A DNA stretch of 64,000 nt from Pseudomonas flavescens. Its GTDB lineage: Bacteria; Pseudomonadota; Gammaproteobacteria; Pseudomonadales; Pseudomonadaceae. The translations under genes and the position numbers were made by a program. The notes under the pieces are model-generated. The model had not been told where the DNA came from. It saw nothing but the letters and a program-made list of their open reading frames with translations, and made no database searches. Positions 1 through 8,326 of the stretch are shown here, one piece after another. Within the stretch, counting starts at the first letter, position 1. The number at the start of each line of letters is the position of its first letter. Where the stretch lies: assembly GCF_013408425.1 (NCBI RefSeq), contig NZ_JACBYV010000001.1, positions 3,038,001 through 3,102,000 on the forward strand, in the 5' to 3' direction.

Positions 1-2372
1 GCGGCATTCCTTACCACGCCGCCGAGGGCTACCTGGCCAAGCTGGTCAAGCTGGGTGAGTCGGTGGTCATCTGCGAGCAGATCGGTGATCCTGCCACCAG
101 CAAGGGCCCGGTGGAACGCCAGGTGGTGCGCATCATCACCCCAGGCACCGTCAGCGACGAGGCATTGCTAGACGAGCACCGTGACAACCTGCTGGCCGCC
201 GTGCTCGGTGACGAGCGCCTGTTCGGCCTGGCCGTGCTGGACATCACCAGCGGGCGCTTCAGCGTGATGGAAATCCGCGGCTGGGAAAACCTGCTGGCCG
301 AACTCGAGCGCCTCAATCCTGCCGAGCTGCTGATCCCCGATGACTGGCCGCAAGGCTTGCCGGCCGAGAAACGCCGCGGATCGCGTCGCCGTGCACCCTG
401 GGATTTCGAGCGTGACAGCGCTCAGAAGAGCCTGTGCCAACAGTTCGGCACTCAGGATCTCAAGGGCTTCGGCTGCGAGACGCTGACCCTGGCCATCGGT
501 GCGGCCGGCTGTCTGCTGGCTTATGCCAAGGAGACGCAACGCACTGCCCTGCCGCACTTGCGCAGCCTGCGTCATGAGCGCATCGACGACACGGTGATTC
601 TCGACGGTGCCAGCCGCCGCAACCTGGAACTGGACATCAACCTGGCCGGCGGCCGCGACAATACCCTGCAGTCCGTCGTCGATCGCAGCCAGACCGCCAT
701 GGGCAGCCGCCTGCTCGGTCGCTGGCTGAATCGTCCGCTGCGCGACCGCGCCGTGCTCGAAGCACGCCAGGAGTCGATCGCCTGCCTGCTGGACCGCTAT
801 CGCTTCGAATCCCTGCAGCCGCAGCTCAAGGAAATCGGTGATCTGGAGCGCATTCTGGCCCGTATCGGCCTGCGCAACGCCCGCCCCCGTGACCTGGCGC
901 GCCTGCGCGACGCCCTGGGTGCATTACCGCAGTTGCAGGCGGCAATGACTCAACTGGATTGCGCGCACCTGGCGACACTGGCAACCACCATCAGCACCTA
1001 CCCGGAGCTGGCCGAGCTGCTGTCGCGGGCGATCATCGACAATCCGCCGGCGGTGATCCGTGATGGCGGCGTGCTGAAAACCGGCTACGACACCGAACTC
1101 GATGACCTGCAGTCACTGAGCGAGAACGCTGGCCAGTACCTGATGGATCTGGAAGCCCGGGAGAAAGCCCGTACCGGCCTGGCCAACCTCAAGGTCGGCT
1201 ACAACCGCGTGCACGGCTACTTCATCGAACTGCCGAGCAAACAGGCAGAGTCGGCACCGGCCGACTATATCCGCCGCCAGACCCTCAAGGGCGCCGAGCG
1301 CTTCATCACCCCGGAGCTCAAGGAGTTCGAGGACAAGGCGCTGTCCGCCAAGAGCCGAGCTCTGGCTCGCGAGAAGCAGCTCTACGAGGAACTCCTGGAG
1401 CGCCTGATCGGCCACCTGGGCCCGCTGCAGGACAGCGCTGCGGCACTGGCAGAGCTGGACGTGCTGAGCAACCTGGCCGAACGCGCACTGAATCTGGATC
1501 TCAACCGCCCGCGCTTCGTCGAAGAGCCGTGCATGTTGATCGAGCAAGGCCGCCACCCGGTGGTGGAGCAGGTTCTGACCACACCGTTCGTGGCCAACGA
1601 CCTGAAACTCGATGATGCCACGCGGATGCTGATCATCACCGGCCCGAACATGGGCGGTAAGTCCACCTACATGCGCCAGACCGCGCTGATCGTGCTGCTC
1701 GCCCATATCGGCAGCTTCGTACCAGCCGCGCGTTGCGAACTGTCGATGGTCGACCGTATCTTCACCCGGATCGGCTCCAGCGATGACTTGGCCGGCGGGC
1801 GTTCGACCTTCATGGTGGAAATGAGCGAGACCGCCAACATCCTGCACAACGCCAGCGAACGCAGCCTGGTGTTGATGGACGAGGTGGGGCGCGGTACCAG
1901 CACCTTCGATGGCCTGTCGCTGGCCTGGGCAGCTGCCGAGCAGTTGGCCAACCTGCGGGCCTACACGCTGTTCGCCACCCACTATTTCGAGCTGACCGTA
2001 CTGCCGGAAAGCCAGCCGGTGGTCGCCAACGTGCACCTCAATGCCACCGAGCACAACGAACGCATCGTCTTCCTGCACCACGTGCTGCCTGGCCCGGCCA
2101 GCCAGAGCTACGGTCTGGCGGTCGCGCAACTGGCAGGGGTGCCGGACACCGTGATCCTGCGTGCCCGCGAGCATCTGGCTCGCCTGGAAACCACCAGCCT
2201 GCCCCACGATCTGCCGACCAAAGGCATGGGACAAAGCGCCGCGCCGATGCAGAGCGATCTGTTCTCCAGCCTGCCGCATCCCGTGCTGGAAGAGCTGCAG
2301 AAGGTCAATCCCGACGATCTCAGCCCACGCAAGGCGCTCGAACTGTTATATGCATGGAAAGCGCGAGTCTAA
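1..2372 (+). CDS. mutS: DNA mismatch repair protein MutS (5' end outside window)
   Basis: MutS recognises mismatches and small loops and recruits MutL in methyl-directed repair. The reading frame is already open at base 3 (first residues [15 protein letters not shown]), so about 65 N-terminal residues, including the mismatch-contacting Phe-x-Glu motif, lie outside; 789 codons are visible of a family length near 855. Connector and lever/clamp domains precede the ATPase: Walker [12 protein letters not shown] near base 1645, Walker [15 protein letters not shown] near 1870, and a helix-turn-helix dimerisation region toward the C-terminus. The tail ending [11 protein letters not shown] is typical of Pseudomonas MutS. 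The gene stops with TAA at 2370-2372. fdxA follows on the same strand after a 143-bp gap, the order known in Pseudomonas aeruginosa. Confidence 0.98.
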   Translation, partial: GIPYHAAEGYLAKLVKLGESVVICEQIGDPATSKGPVERQVVRIITPGTVSDEALLDEHRDNLLAAVLGDERLFGLAVLDITSGRFSVMEIRGWENLLAELERLNPAELLIPDDWPQGLPAEKRRGSRRRAPWDFERDSAQKSLCQQFGTQDLKGFGCETLTLAIGAAGCLLAYAKETQRTALPHLRSLRHERIDDTVILDGASRRNLELDINLAGGRDNTLQSVVDRSQTAMGSRLLGRWLNRPLRDRAVLEARQESIACLLDRYRFESLQPQLKEIGDLERILARIGLRNARPRDLARLRDALGALPQLQAAMTQLDCAHLATLATTISTYPELAELLSRAIIDNPPAVIRDGGVLKTGYDTELDDLQSLSENAGQYLMDLEAREKARTGLANLKVGYNRVHGYFIELPSKQAESAPADYIRRQTLKGAERFITPELKEFEDKALSAKSRALAREKQLYEELLERLIGHLGPLQDSAAALAELDVLSNLAERALNLDLNRPRFVEEPCMLIEQGRHPVVEQVLTTPFVANDLKLDDATRMLIITGPNMGGKSTYMRQTALIVLLAHIGSFVPAARCELSMVDRIFTRIGSSDDLAGGRSTFMVEMSETANILHNASERSLVLMDEVGRGTSTFDGLSLAWAAAEQLANLRAYTLFATHYFELTVLPESQPVVANVHLNATEHNERIVFLHHVLPGPASQSYGLAVAQLAGVPDTVILRAREHLARLETTSLPHDLPTKGMGQSAAPMQSDLFSSLPHPVLEELQKVNPDDLSPRKALELLYAWKARV

Positions 2373-2515
2373 CGCCGGAGCCAACAAGCTGTTAGAATCC
2401 CGCGCGCTCCGGAAGCGCTGCAGCCTTTAGCCTGGTCTGACAGCCCCAATCCCGAGCCTGAGAGCTGCTGAATCAAGGAGTGGCTCGCTGCCGTAGCCCG
2501 AGGAGAGAACTAGAA

Positions 2516-2839
2516 ATGACCTTCGTCGTCACCGACAACTGCATCAAGTGCAAGTACACCGACTGCGTGGAAGTCTGTCCGGTGGACTGCTTCTACGAAG
2601 GCCCGAACTTCCTGGTGATCCACCCGGATGAATGCATCGACTGCGCGCTTTGCGAGCCTGAGTGCCCGGCGCAGGCCATCTTCTCCGAAGACGAGATACC
2701 GGATGGCATGCAGGAATATATCGAGCTGAACGCCGAACTGGCGGAAGTCTGGCCAAACATCACCGAGCGCAAAGACGCGATGGCAGATGCCGAAGAGTGG
2801 GATGGCGTGAAAGACAAGCTGCAGCACCTGGAGCGCTAA
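2516..2839 (+). CDS. fdxA: 7Fe-8S ferredoxin FdxA
   Basis: Small electron carrier of 107 residues, of the Azotobacter FdI type, with one [3Fe-4S] and one [4Fe-4S] cluster. The cysteines are where this family has them: C9, C17 and C50 for the 3Fe cluster and C21, C40, C43, C46 for the 4Fe cluster; an extra C25 is also typical. The start is the ATG after GAGGAGAGAACTAGAA; the open frame extends upstream to 2480 but the extra residues are not ferredoxin-like. It lies just downstream of mutS and is followed by a strong terminator at about 2876. Its redox partner is not evident here. Confidence 0.97.
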   Translation: MTFVVTDNCIKCKYTDCVEVCPVDCFYEGPNFLVIHPDECIDCALCEPECPAQAIFSEDEIPDGMQEYIELNAELAEVWPNITERKDAMADAEEWDGVKDKLQHLER

Positions 2840-2875
2840 GCTTCGGGGGTTCGGCAGTGCAGACCGCCGCTAGAG

Positions 2876-2908
2876 ATGCCGCTACCTGAAAGGGTCGCGG
2901 CATTTTTT
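2876..2908 (+). terminator. Rho-independent terminator of fdxA
   Basis: Seven-base stem ATGCCGC/GCGGCAT with a 14-base loop, followed directly by a run of T. It begins 36 bases after the fdxA stop codon. Confidence 0.85.
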
Positions 2909-3012
2909 ATGGCTCACCGTTGCGGCGACAGCCATCGCGACAATGCCGCTGAGCTCGGAGAACGCGGCTATCAGCAGAGCGGCGTAAGTGACCGAGCACT
3001 TTTCTGCAGGCG

Positions 3013-3040
3013 AAAAAAAGGGGCGGTTTTACCCGCCCAC
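3013..3040 (-). terminator. Terminator of rsmZ
   Basis: On the minus strand, a GGGCGG/CCGCCC stem with a short A/T-rich loop is followed by seven T. It ends the RsmZ transcript and also insulates the convergent fdxA. Confidence 0.85.
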
Positions 3041-3146
3041 TCTTTTGTCCCTATTCCCTTAAACTCCCAACTCATCATCCTGATGAATCGCGTCCCGCGA
3101 TGTCCTGGCCATTTTCCTTAACGACCTGCGCTTTTCCCTAAGCACG
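3013..3146 (-). ncRNA. rsmZ: RsmZ-type regulatory small RNA
   Basis: No protein is encoded here; the minus strand reads as a Gac/Rsm small RNA. About 134 bases contain eight GGA motifs (AGGGA, AAGGA, CAGGA, CGGGA, CAGGA, GGGAG, AGGGA, AGGGA). Two sit in hairpin loops: ATCGC-GGGAC-GCGAT and TCATC-AGGAT-GATGA. It ends in a GC-rich hairpin with seven T. GGA motifs in loops titrate the translational repressors RsmA/CsrA. Position next to fdxA matches rsmZ in Pseudomonas aeruginosa, and the CAGGACATCGC-GGA-GCGATTCATCAGGA core resembles Pseudomonas rsmZ as I recall it. A -10/-35 pair and a perfect GacA site lie upstream. The 5' end is predicted from the -10 box, so it may be off by several bases. 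Confidence 0.88.
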
Positions 3147-3152
3147 GTTCAG

Positions 3153-3180
3153 ATATTAACGGCCCTAGTATCAATCACAA
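3153..3180 (-). promoter_or_regulatory. Predicted rsmZ promoter
   Basis: Minus strand TTGTGA (-35, 3175-3180) and TAATAT (-10, 3153-3158) with a 16-base spacer. The predicted start is about 3146, roughly 170 bases from the GacA site, which is the distance typical of rsmZ genes. Confidence 0.6.
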
Positions 3181-3308
3181 CGGCACCTTTAAGCCGCGCC
3201 TAGCTGAGCCAGCCATTCGCAAATAATTAAAAAATCATTTATATCAACAAGTTAATAGGGTGGCGCGGCACATTCCAACAACCAATCGCCACTAATGCTT
3301 ACAGACGG

Positions 3309-3326
3309 TGTAAGCAAAGACTTACA
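3309..3326 (-). promoter_or_regulatory. GacA upstream activating sequence
   Basis: TGTAAG-CAAAGA-CTTACA, an exact match to the TGTAAG-N6-CTTACA palindrome bound by phosphorylated GacA upstream of rsmY and rsmZ. It is centred about 170 bases before the predicted RsmZ start. Confidence 0.93.
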
Positions 3327-3434
3327 CACGCACGAAGAAAAGCTGAATAACGGCACCAGAGCCATGCCAGCCAGTGCTGGTTCTGCGCGTTGTATTGAAC
3401 AGACAGAGAATTGCTGCAAGCGTTCAGCCACTGG

Positions 3435-3791
3435 TCAAACCGACGCAGCGAGGGGATGGAAACTGAAGTAGTAGCGCAAGGCCTCGACCATCTCGACGTA
3501 TTCCGCTGGCGGTGCAGTCAGCGCGAACCCGGAATCGAAGCCGCCAGGCGTGACATCCTCGCGGCACCAGAGGCAGGTCGCACTGAAGTCGATGTGCCGC
3601 AGTGCATCCGGCCCGGGGATTTTCAGGCGCATGTCGAAACAGCCGCCCACCAATACCGGCAGCTGGCTGATCAACATCAGGCCATCCAGCGAGACATTGC
3701 CCAGATGACCGATCGGTTTGTCGGTAAAGGCATTGAAGACGTTGAGGTAGTACGGCAGCTGGTGCCGTTCTATATGGCGATTGGCATTCAT
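3435..3791 (-). CDS. Single-domain PilZ protein (cyclic-di-GMP receptor)
   Basis: 118 residues making one PilZ domain. The c-di-GMP-binding signatures are both visible: RHIER (RxxxR) near residue 5 and NVSLDG (N/D-x-S-x-x-G) near residue 32. Single-domain PilZ proteins act as c-di-GMP-responsive adaptors controlling motility, polysaccharide or adhesin output; the target here cannot be told from sequence. It is the last of three minus-strand genes (lipoprotein, DUF4124 protein, PilZ) with 30- and 61-base gaps, so probably an operon. The next feature downstream is the rsmZ locus, another part of the sessile/motile control network. The ATG at 3789-3791 has only a weak ribosome site. Confidence 0.85.
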   Translation of the reverse strand: MNANRHIERHQLPYYLNVFNAFTDKPIGHLGNVSLDGLMLISQLPVLVGGCFDMRLKIPGPDALRHIDFSATCLWCREDVTPGGFDSGFALTAPPAEYVEMVEALRYYFSFHPLAASV

Positions 3792-3852
3792 AATGGCGAA
3801 GCGCTATGAGTGTCGGTTGAGTATGGCGGCAGTGCGGCGAGCTGACCAGCCC

Positions 3853-4278
3853 TCAATTACACCGCTCGGATAACTGGCTGCGCAGATAATCACGCCCCGC
3901 ATCCAGCTCCTGATCACTGTAATAGCGGCGCTCGCCATCGTCGCCAGGTCGGTAGTAGCGGCGTCCCTCGGGCATCGAGGCCAGACGGTTACGCAGCGTC
4001 GTGCACTCTTTCGCCCTCTCGCCCTGCAGTTGCTTGCGGGCTTGAGAGGCCTGAGCCTGCTCGTCGCGTCGGGCCTGAAAGTAACGTTCGCTGCGCTGCT
4101 CGCGCTCCCGGGTAGCGGCATCGCGCTCGACCACCTGCGGGCGGACGTCCACCACGTCGGCATCCGCCGCCAGAGGTTGCTGCCCGTAATGCACCTGCCC
4201 GCGCTCATCCACCCAGCGATAAACCTCCCCGAACGCCAGCGTGGGCAGTAGAAGAAGCAGGCAGATACCTATGCGCAT
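3853..4278 (-). CDS. DUF4124 domain exported protein
   Basis: 141 residues. The N-terminus MRIGICLLLLLPTLAFG is a signal peptide, and the mature part begins EVYRWVDERGQVHYG, the usual DUF4124 opening. A charged, coiled-coil-prone middle (RDAATREREQRSERYFQARRD) follows, and the C-terminus ends in a lone cysteine (SERCN). DUF4124 proteins are small periplasmic or envelope proteins of unknown biochemical role, common in Pseudomonas. A GTG one codon upstream is possible, but the ATG at 4276-4278 gives a clean signal peptide. It lies 30 bases after the lipoprotein gene and 61 before the PilZ gene. Confidence 0.8.
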   Translation of the reverse strand: MRIGICLLLLLPTLAFGEVYRWVDERGQVHYGQQPLAADADVVDVRPQVVERDAATREREQRSERYFQARRDEQAQASQARKQLQGERAKECTTLRNRLASMPEGRRYYRPGDDGERRYYSDQELDAGRDYLRSQLSERCN

Positions 4279-4308
4279 CACGACAATCCCCAGTCGATAT
4301 TCGGGCCG

Positions 4309-4686
4309 TCAAAGCGCTCGAGCAGGCGATACCTTGGCGGGCTCCGGCAAACCATGATGACCGAGCTGGCGCAGGGTTTCCAGCCGTGCTCGGGCACGGA
4401 ACGCGTATTCACTGGTGGGATAGCGGCCAATGATGAACTGGTAGGTCTGCGCCGCGTCGATGTACAGGTTCTGCCGCTCCAGGCACTGGCCACGCAGCAG
4501 GGAGATTTCCGGCTGGATGTAGCTGCGCGAGCGACTCGCGCGCTCGGCCTGCGACAAATAGAGCAGCGCATCCTCGCACTCGCCCAGATCGTAGGCCTGA
4601 TAGGCCTTGTTCAGATGATGATCGAGGGACATGCGGGTACACCCGCCAACGACCAGAACACAGCACAGCAGCAACAGAATACGCAT
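4309..4686 (-). CDS. TPR-like lipoprotein
   Basis: 125 residues. The N-terminus MRILLLLCCVLVVGGC is a lipoprotein signal with lipobox VGGC, so the mature protein should be lipid-anchored. The rest is helical with tetratricopeptide-like spacing (YQAYDLGECEDALLYLSQAE; DAAQTYQFIIGRYPTSEYAFRARARLE), as in small YbgF/BamD-like assembly proteins. The frame is open to 4827, but only the ATG at 4684-4686 has a strong ribosome site (GGAGGAGAAACCC) and a sensible signal peptide. It is the first gene of the three-gene cluster. Exact function unknown. Confidence 0.8.
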   Translation of the reverse strand: MRILLLLCCVLVVGGCTRMSLDHHLNKAYQAYDLGECEDALLYLSQAERASRSRSYIQPEISLLRGQCLERQNLYIDAAQTYQFIIGRYPTSEYAFRARARLETLRQLGHHGLPEPAKVSPARAL

Positions 4687-4803
4687 GGGTTTCTCCTCCA
4701 ATGAGCAGCGTATCGGCGAGGCCGCGGAAAACTGAACAGCGGTAACATGCTGCATTGCGTTATCGCGCTGCACGGCTCGGACAAGTGGGCTCGATCTTCT
4801 AAG

Positions 4804-4817
4804 CTGATTCAGGTCAA
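4804..4817 (+). promoter_or_regulatory. Candidate Anr (FNR-type) box
   Basis: CTGAT-TCAG-GTCAA, close to the Anr half-site pair TTGAT-N4-(A/G)TCAA with one mismatch in the left arm. It lies 58 bases before the ATG of the Usp gene; several Pseudomonas Usp genes are Anr-controlled. Prediction only. Confidence 0.35.
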
Positions 4818-4874
4818 GGCACCTCATCGGACGATGGGGTGCAATGCTGCCTAATTACCCTGCGAGGTCGACCC

Positions 4875-5783
4875 ATGAAACTCGAAAAGCTCCTGGTCGT
4901 GATCGACGCCAGCCAACCCAGTCACCCGGCCCTCGAGCGTGCGGTCTGGCTGGCCCGTGGCACTCAGGCTCGGCTGCATGTGCTGCTGGTGGAGTATAGC
5001 GCCGCGCTGGATGGCAGCCTGCTCGAGAACAGCCTGCAGAACAGAGCTCGCGACGCGCTGCTCGAGCAGCGAGGAAAATGGCTGGAGGAGTTGCTCACCC
5101 CGTTGCGTGACGAAGGCCTGCCGCTGCAGCAGGAAGTACGCTGGGGCAAGCGCCTGCATGAAACGGTGCTCGAAGCGGCTGCCGAGCTGCAGCCGGATCT
5201 GGTGCTCAAATCCGCCGCCCACAACAACCTGCTGCGCCGTCTGCTGCTGACCGACAGTTGCTGGCAGTTGATGCGCCACTGCCCGTTTCCGCTATGGCTG
5301 GTGCATCACGCCGAATGGCGCGGGCGCAACCTGTGCACCGCCGTCGATCCACTGCACAAGGACGACAAGCCCGCCGCACTCGATCATCACCTGATCGACA
5401 CCAGCCTGGCGCTCTCCTCCGCGCTAGGCCTGCATGCCGACATCGTGCACTGCCATGCGCCAATGCCACGTACGCTGCTCAACAATACCGAGTTGCTGGC
5501 CACCTACCAGCAGTACGTCAGTGACGACGCGCAGCAGCACCACAAGGCGTTCGACGAGCTGGTCCGCCAGCACGGCATCGCCCCGGAATCGGCCCACCTG
5601 CTCGAAGGCGCGCCGGAAAACATGCTGCCGCGCTTCGTGCGCAAGCACGAAATCGACCTGCTGGTGATGGGTGCCATCGCCCGAGGCCGCCTGGACACCA
5701 TTCTCATCGGCCACACCGCCGAGCGCCTGCTCGAATCGGTGGACTGCGACCTGCTGGTGGTCAAGCTGTCTGCCGAAAAGTAG
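4875..5783 (+). CDS. Tandem-domain universal stress protein (UspE-like)
   Basis: 302 residues with two UspA folds, about 1-150 and 155-302. The first opens MKLEKLLVVIDASQPS and the second closes with MGAIARGRLDTILIGHTAERLL, a version of the Usp nucleotide-binding loop in which the last serine position is histidine. Tandem Usp proteins support survival in oxygen limitation, stationary phase and stress. The start at 4875 follows a GAGG site; the open frame reaches 4839 without homology. A candidate Anr box is upstream, and pykA follows 71 bases later on the same strand with its own ribosome site. Confidence 0.88.
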   Translation: MKLEKLLVVIDASQPSHPALERAVWLARGTQARLHVLLVEYSAALDGSLLENSLQNRARDALLEQRGKWLEELLTPLRDEGLPLQQEVRWGKRLHETVLEAAAELQPDLVLKSAAHNNLLRRLLLTDSCWQLMRHCPFPLWLVHHAEWRGRNLCTAVDPLHKDDKPAALDHHLIDTSLALSSALGLHADIVHCHAPMPRTLLNNTELLATYQQYVSDDAQQHHKAFDELVRQHGIAPESAHLLEGAPENMLPRFVRKHEIDLLVMGAIARGRLDTILIGHTAERLLESVDCDLLVVKLSAEK

Positions 5784-5854
5784 TGCAGAGGAACAATGAC
5801 TACAGCGCTGCGGCGTAGTAGCCTCGCGGTCTGCTTCAATTAAGGAGTCCGCGC

Positions 5855-7306
5855 ATGACCGCTCGCCGCACCAAAATCGTCGCCACCCTCGGCCCAGCCA
5901 GCAATTCACCGGAAATGCTGGAACAGCTGATTCTCGCAGGGCTGGATGTCGCTCGTCTGAACTTCTCCCACGGCTCGCCCGAAGATCACAAGGCGCGTGC
6001 CAAGCTGGTGCGGGACATCGCCGCCAAGCACGGTCGCCACGTCGCCCTGCTGGGCGACCTGCAAGGGCCGAAGATCCGTATCGCCAAGTTCGCCAACAAG
6101 CGTATCGAGCTGAAGGTCGGTGATCGCTTCACCTTTTCCACCAGCCATCCGCTGACCGATGGCAACCAGGAAGTCGTGGGTATCGACTACCCGGATCTGG
6201 TCAAGGATTGTGGCGTCGGTGACGAACTGCTGCTCGACGATGGCCGTGTGGTCATGCGTGTCGAAACCACCACCGCTGACACCCTCAACTGCGTCGTGCT
6301 GATCGGTGGTCCGCTGTCCGACCACAAAGGTATCAACCGCCGCGGCGGTGGCCTGACCGCGCCAGCCCTGACCGAAAAGGACAAGGCCGACATCAAGCTC
6401 GCTGCCGAAATGGACCTGGACTACCTGGCCGTTTCCTTTCCGCGTGACGCGGCGGACATGGAATATGCCCGTCAACTGCGTGACGAGTCCGGCGGCAAGG
6501 CCTGGCTGGTCGCCAAGATCGAACGCGCCGAAGCTGTAGCGGACGACGAAACCCTGGACGGCCTGATCAAGGCCAGCGACGTGGTGATGGTTGCCCGTGG
6601 CGACCTGGGCGTGGAAATCGGCGACGCCGAGCTGGTGGGCATTCAGAAGAAGATCATCCTGCACGCACGCCGCCACAACAAGGCAGTGATCGTTGCGACC
6701 CAGATGATGGAGTCGATGATCCAGAACCCGATGCCGACCCGTGCGGAAGTGTCCGACGTGGCCAACGCCGTGCTCGACTACACCGATGCGGTCATGCTCT
6801 CGGCAGAAAGCGCCGCCGGCGCCTACCCGCTGGAAGCCGTGCAGGCCATGGCGCGCATCTGCCTCGGCGCCGAGCGTCACCCGACCGGCAAGAGCTCCAG
6901 CCACCGTATCGGCAAAACCTTCGAGCGCTGCGACGAAAGCATCGCCCTGGCAGCCATGTACACGGCCAACCACTTCCCAGGCGTGAAGGCGATCATCGCC
7001 CTCACCGAAAGTGGCTACACGCCGTTGATCATGTCGCGCATCCGCTCCTCGGTGCCGATCTACTCCTTCTCCCCGCACCGCGACACCCAGGCGCGTTCGG
7101 CGATGTTCCGTGGCGTGTACACCATCCCCTTCGATCCGGCGGCCCTGCCACCAGGCGAAGTCAGCCAGGCTGCAGTGGATGAACTGCTCAAGCGTGGCCT
7201 CGTCCAGCAAGGCGACTGGGTCATCCTGACCAAGGGCGACAGCTACCACACCATCGGTGGCACCAACGGCATGAAGATCCTGCATGTCGGTGACGCGCTG
7301 GTCTGA
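5855..7306 (+). CDS. pykA: Pyruvate kinase (PykA type)
   Basis: 483 residues; converts phosphoenolpyruvate and ADP to pyruvate and ATP. The N-terminus TKIVATLGPASNS, substrate loop RLNFSHGS, the catalytic lysine segment LVAKIERAEA, the metal/phosphate segment ARGDLGVEI and the ATQMMESMI-N-PTRAEVSDVANAV signature are all intact, followed by the C-terminal regulatory domain. Length and sequence fit the PykA (type II) enzyme that dominates in Pseudomonas, where glycolytic flow runs through Entner-Doudoroff. The ribosome site TAAGGAG precedes the ATG. A strong hairpin terminator follows the TGA. Confidence 0.97.
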   Translation: MTARRTKIVATLGPASNSPEMLEQLILAGLDVARLNFSHGSPEDHKARAKLVRDIAAKHGRHVALLGDLQGPKIRIAKFANKRIELKVGDRFTFSTSHPLTDGNQEVVGIDYPDLVKDCGVGDELLLDDGRVVMRVETTTADTLNCVVLIGGPLSDHKGINRRGGGLTAPALTEKDKADIKLAAEMDLDYLAVSFPRDAADMEYARQLRDESGGKAWLVAKIERAEAVADDETLDGLIKASDVVMVARGDLGVEIGDAELVGIQKKIILHARRHNKAVIVATQMMESMIQNPMPTRAEVSDVANAVLDYTDAVMLSAESAAGAYPLEAVQAMARICLGAERHPTGKSSSHRIGKTFERCDESIALAAMYTANHFPGVKAIIALTESGYTPLIMSRIRSSVPIYSFSPHRDTQARSAMFRGVYTIPFDPAALPPGEVSQAAVDELLKRGLVQQGDWVILTKGDSYHTIGGTNGMKILHVGDALV

Positions 7307-7321
7307 TCACCAGCGGCATCC

Positions 7322-7360
7322 ACCAGAAGGCCCGCGTTCGACGCGGGCCTTCTGGTTTCT
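7322..7360 (+). terminator. Terminator after pykA
   Basis: Near-perfect 15-bp stem ACCAGAAGGCCCGCG/CGCGGGCCTTCTGGT with a 5-base loop, then TTCT. It separates pykA from the convergent ferredoxin reductase gene. Confidence 0.85.
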
Positions 7361-7387
7361 GAGATAGGCGTCGGACTGCGTAGCCGC

Positions 7388-8326
7388 TCAGGCGTGAGGC
7401 AGAAACAGGTCGGAGAACAGCTGGCTGCGCGGCAGCCCGGCAAGGTAGAGGCGTCGAGCGATGGCATCAACGCTGTCAGGGCCACCGCAGGCCAGCACGA
7501 TGGTCTGCCGTGAGCCAGGACGCAGCGCCGCCAGAGCATCGGGCAGCGCTGCCGCCTCGATCAGGTCGAGCTGTATGGCGGGATGACGCGCGGCCAGTTC
7601 GAGCAACGAGCCAGCCAGGTAATGCTCGCGAGTCGAGCGCGCCACATGCATGACCCGGATCGGCCCCTGATGAGCTTGGCGCAAGGCCTCGCGCAGAATG
7701 GCGTACAGCGGCGCAAGGCCGGTTCCGACACCAAGCAGCCAGAGCGGCCGGGCCTGCCAATCCGGATCGTAGTGCAGCGCCCCGCCACTCAAGGTGCCCA
7801 GGCGCAAAGGCTCCCCGACCCTGAATTGCCGGGCCGCATCGCTGAACGCTCCCGGCTGACGACAATCCACGTGAAATTCGAGAAAGCTGTCTTCCTGCGG
7901 CAGGCTGGCCAGCGAATACGGCCTGGCGATACCGTCGGCCGTCCACAGCAGCAGATGCTGCCCTGCACGGTAGCGCATGGCCTGCTGCGGTAACAGGCGC
8001 AAGCGCAACACATGCTCGCTCAGCCAGTCGCACGCCTGGATCCGTGCAGGGATGCCATCGCGTCCGGGGTCGAATAGCTGGATCTGCAGATCATCGATCA
8101 CTCGGCACTGACACGCCAGGCGCCACCCCTGCTCCCGACGCGCCGGATCGAGGGCCTCGGGCTTGGCATCCAGCGGCTCGCCGGCCAGGCAGCGCACCAG
8201 GCATGCCTGGCAACTGCCGGCGCGGCAACTGTAGGGCACGGCAATGCCGGCGCCGAGCAGCGAATCGAGCAGGTTACTTGCAGGGTCGACGCTCACGCGC
8301 CGCTCGCCGACCAGCAGGTCAGGCAT
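7388..8326 (-). CDS. 2Fe-2S ferredoxin-linked FAD/NAD(P)H reductase
   Basis: 312 residues with three modules. An N-terminal plant-type [2Fe-2S] domain has CRAGSCQAC near residues 34-42 and the last ligand in ACQC near 74. An FAD-binding barrel carries RPYSLAS near residue 150. An NAD(P)-binding domain carries GVGTGLAPLYAI near 205. This is the layout of oxygenase reductase components such as BenC or phenol hydroxylase reductase, and of stand-alone ferredoxin reductases; no oxygenase is nearby, so the partner is unknown. The ATG at 8324-8326 overlaps the end of the diguanylate cyclase gene by 8 bases, which implies translational coupling. An upstream extension to 8413 overlaps more of that gene and has no homology. 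Confidence 0.88.
   Translation of the reverse strand: MPDLLVGERRVSVDPASNLLDSLLGAGIAVPYSCRAGSCQACLVRCLAGEPLDAKPEALDPARREQGWRLACQCRVIDDLQIQLFDPGRDGIPARIQACDWLSEHVLRLRLLPQQAMRYRAGQHLLLWTADGIARPYSLASLPQEDSFLEFHVDCRQPGAFSDAARQFRVGEPLRLGTLSGGALHYDPDWQARPLWLLGVGTGLAPLYAILREALRQAHQGPIRVMHVARSTREHYLAGSLLELAARHPAIQLDLIEAAALPDALAALRPGSRQTIVLACGGPDSVDAIARRLYLAGLPRSQLFSDLFLPHA

Noticed and set aside
1113..2279. 388-codon minus-strand frame opposite mutS
   Set aside because: Shadow of the MutS ATPase frame in GC-rich DNA.
5906..7285. 459-codon minus-strand frame opposite pykA
   Set aside because: Shadow frame; pykA is complete and conserved.
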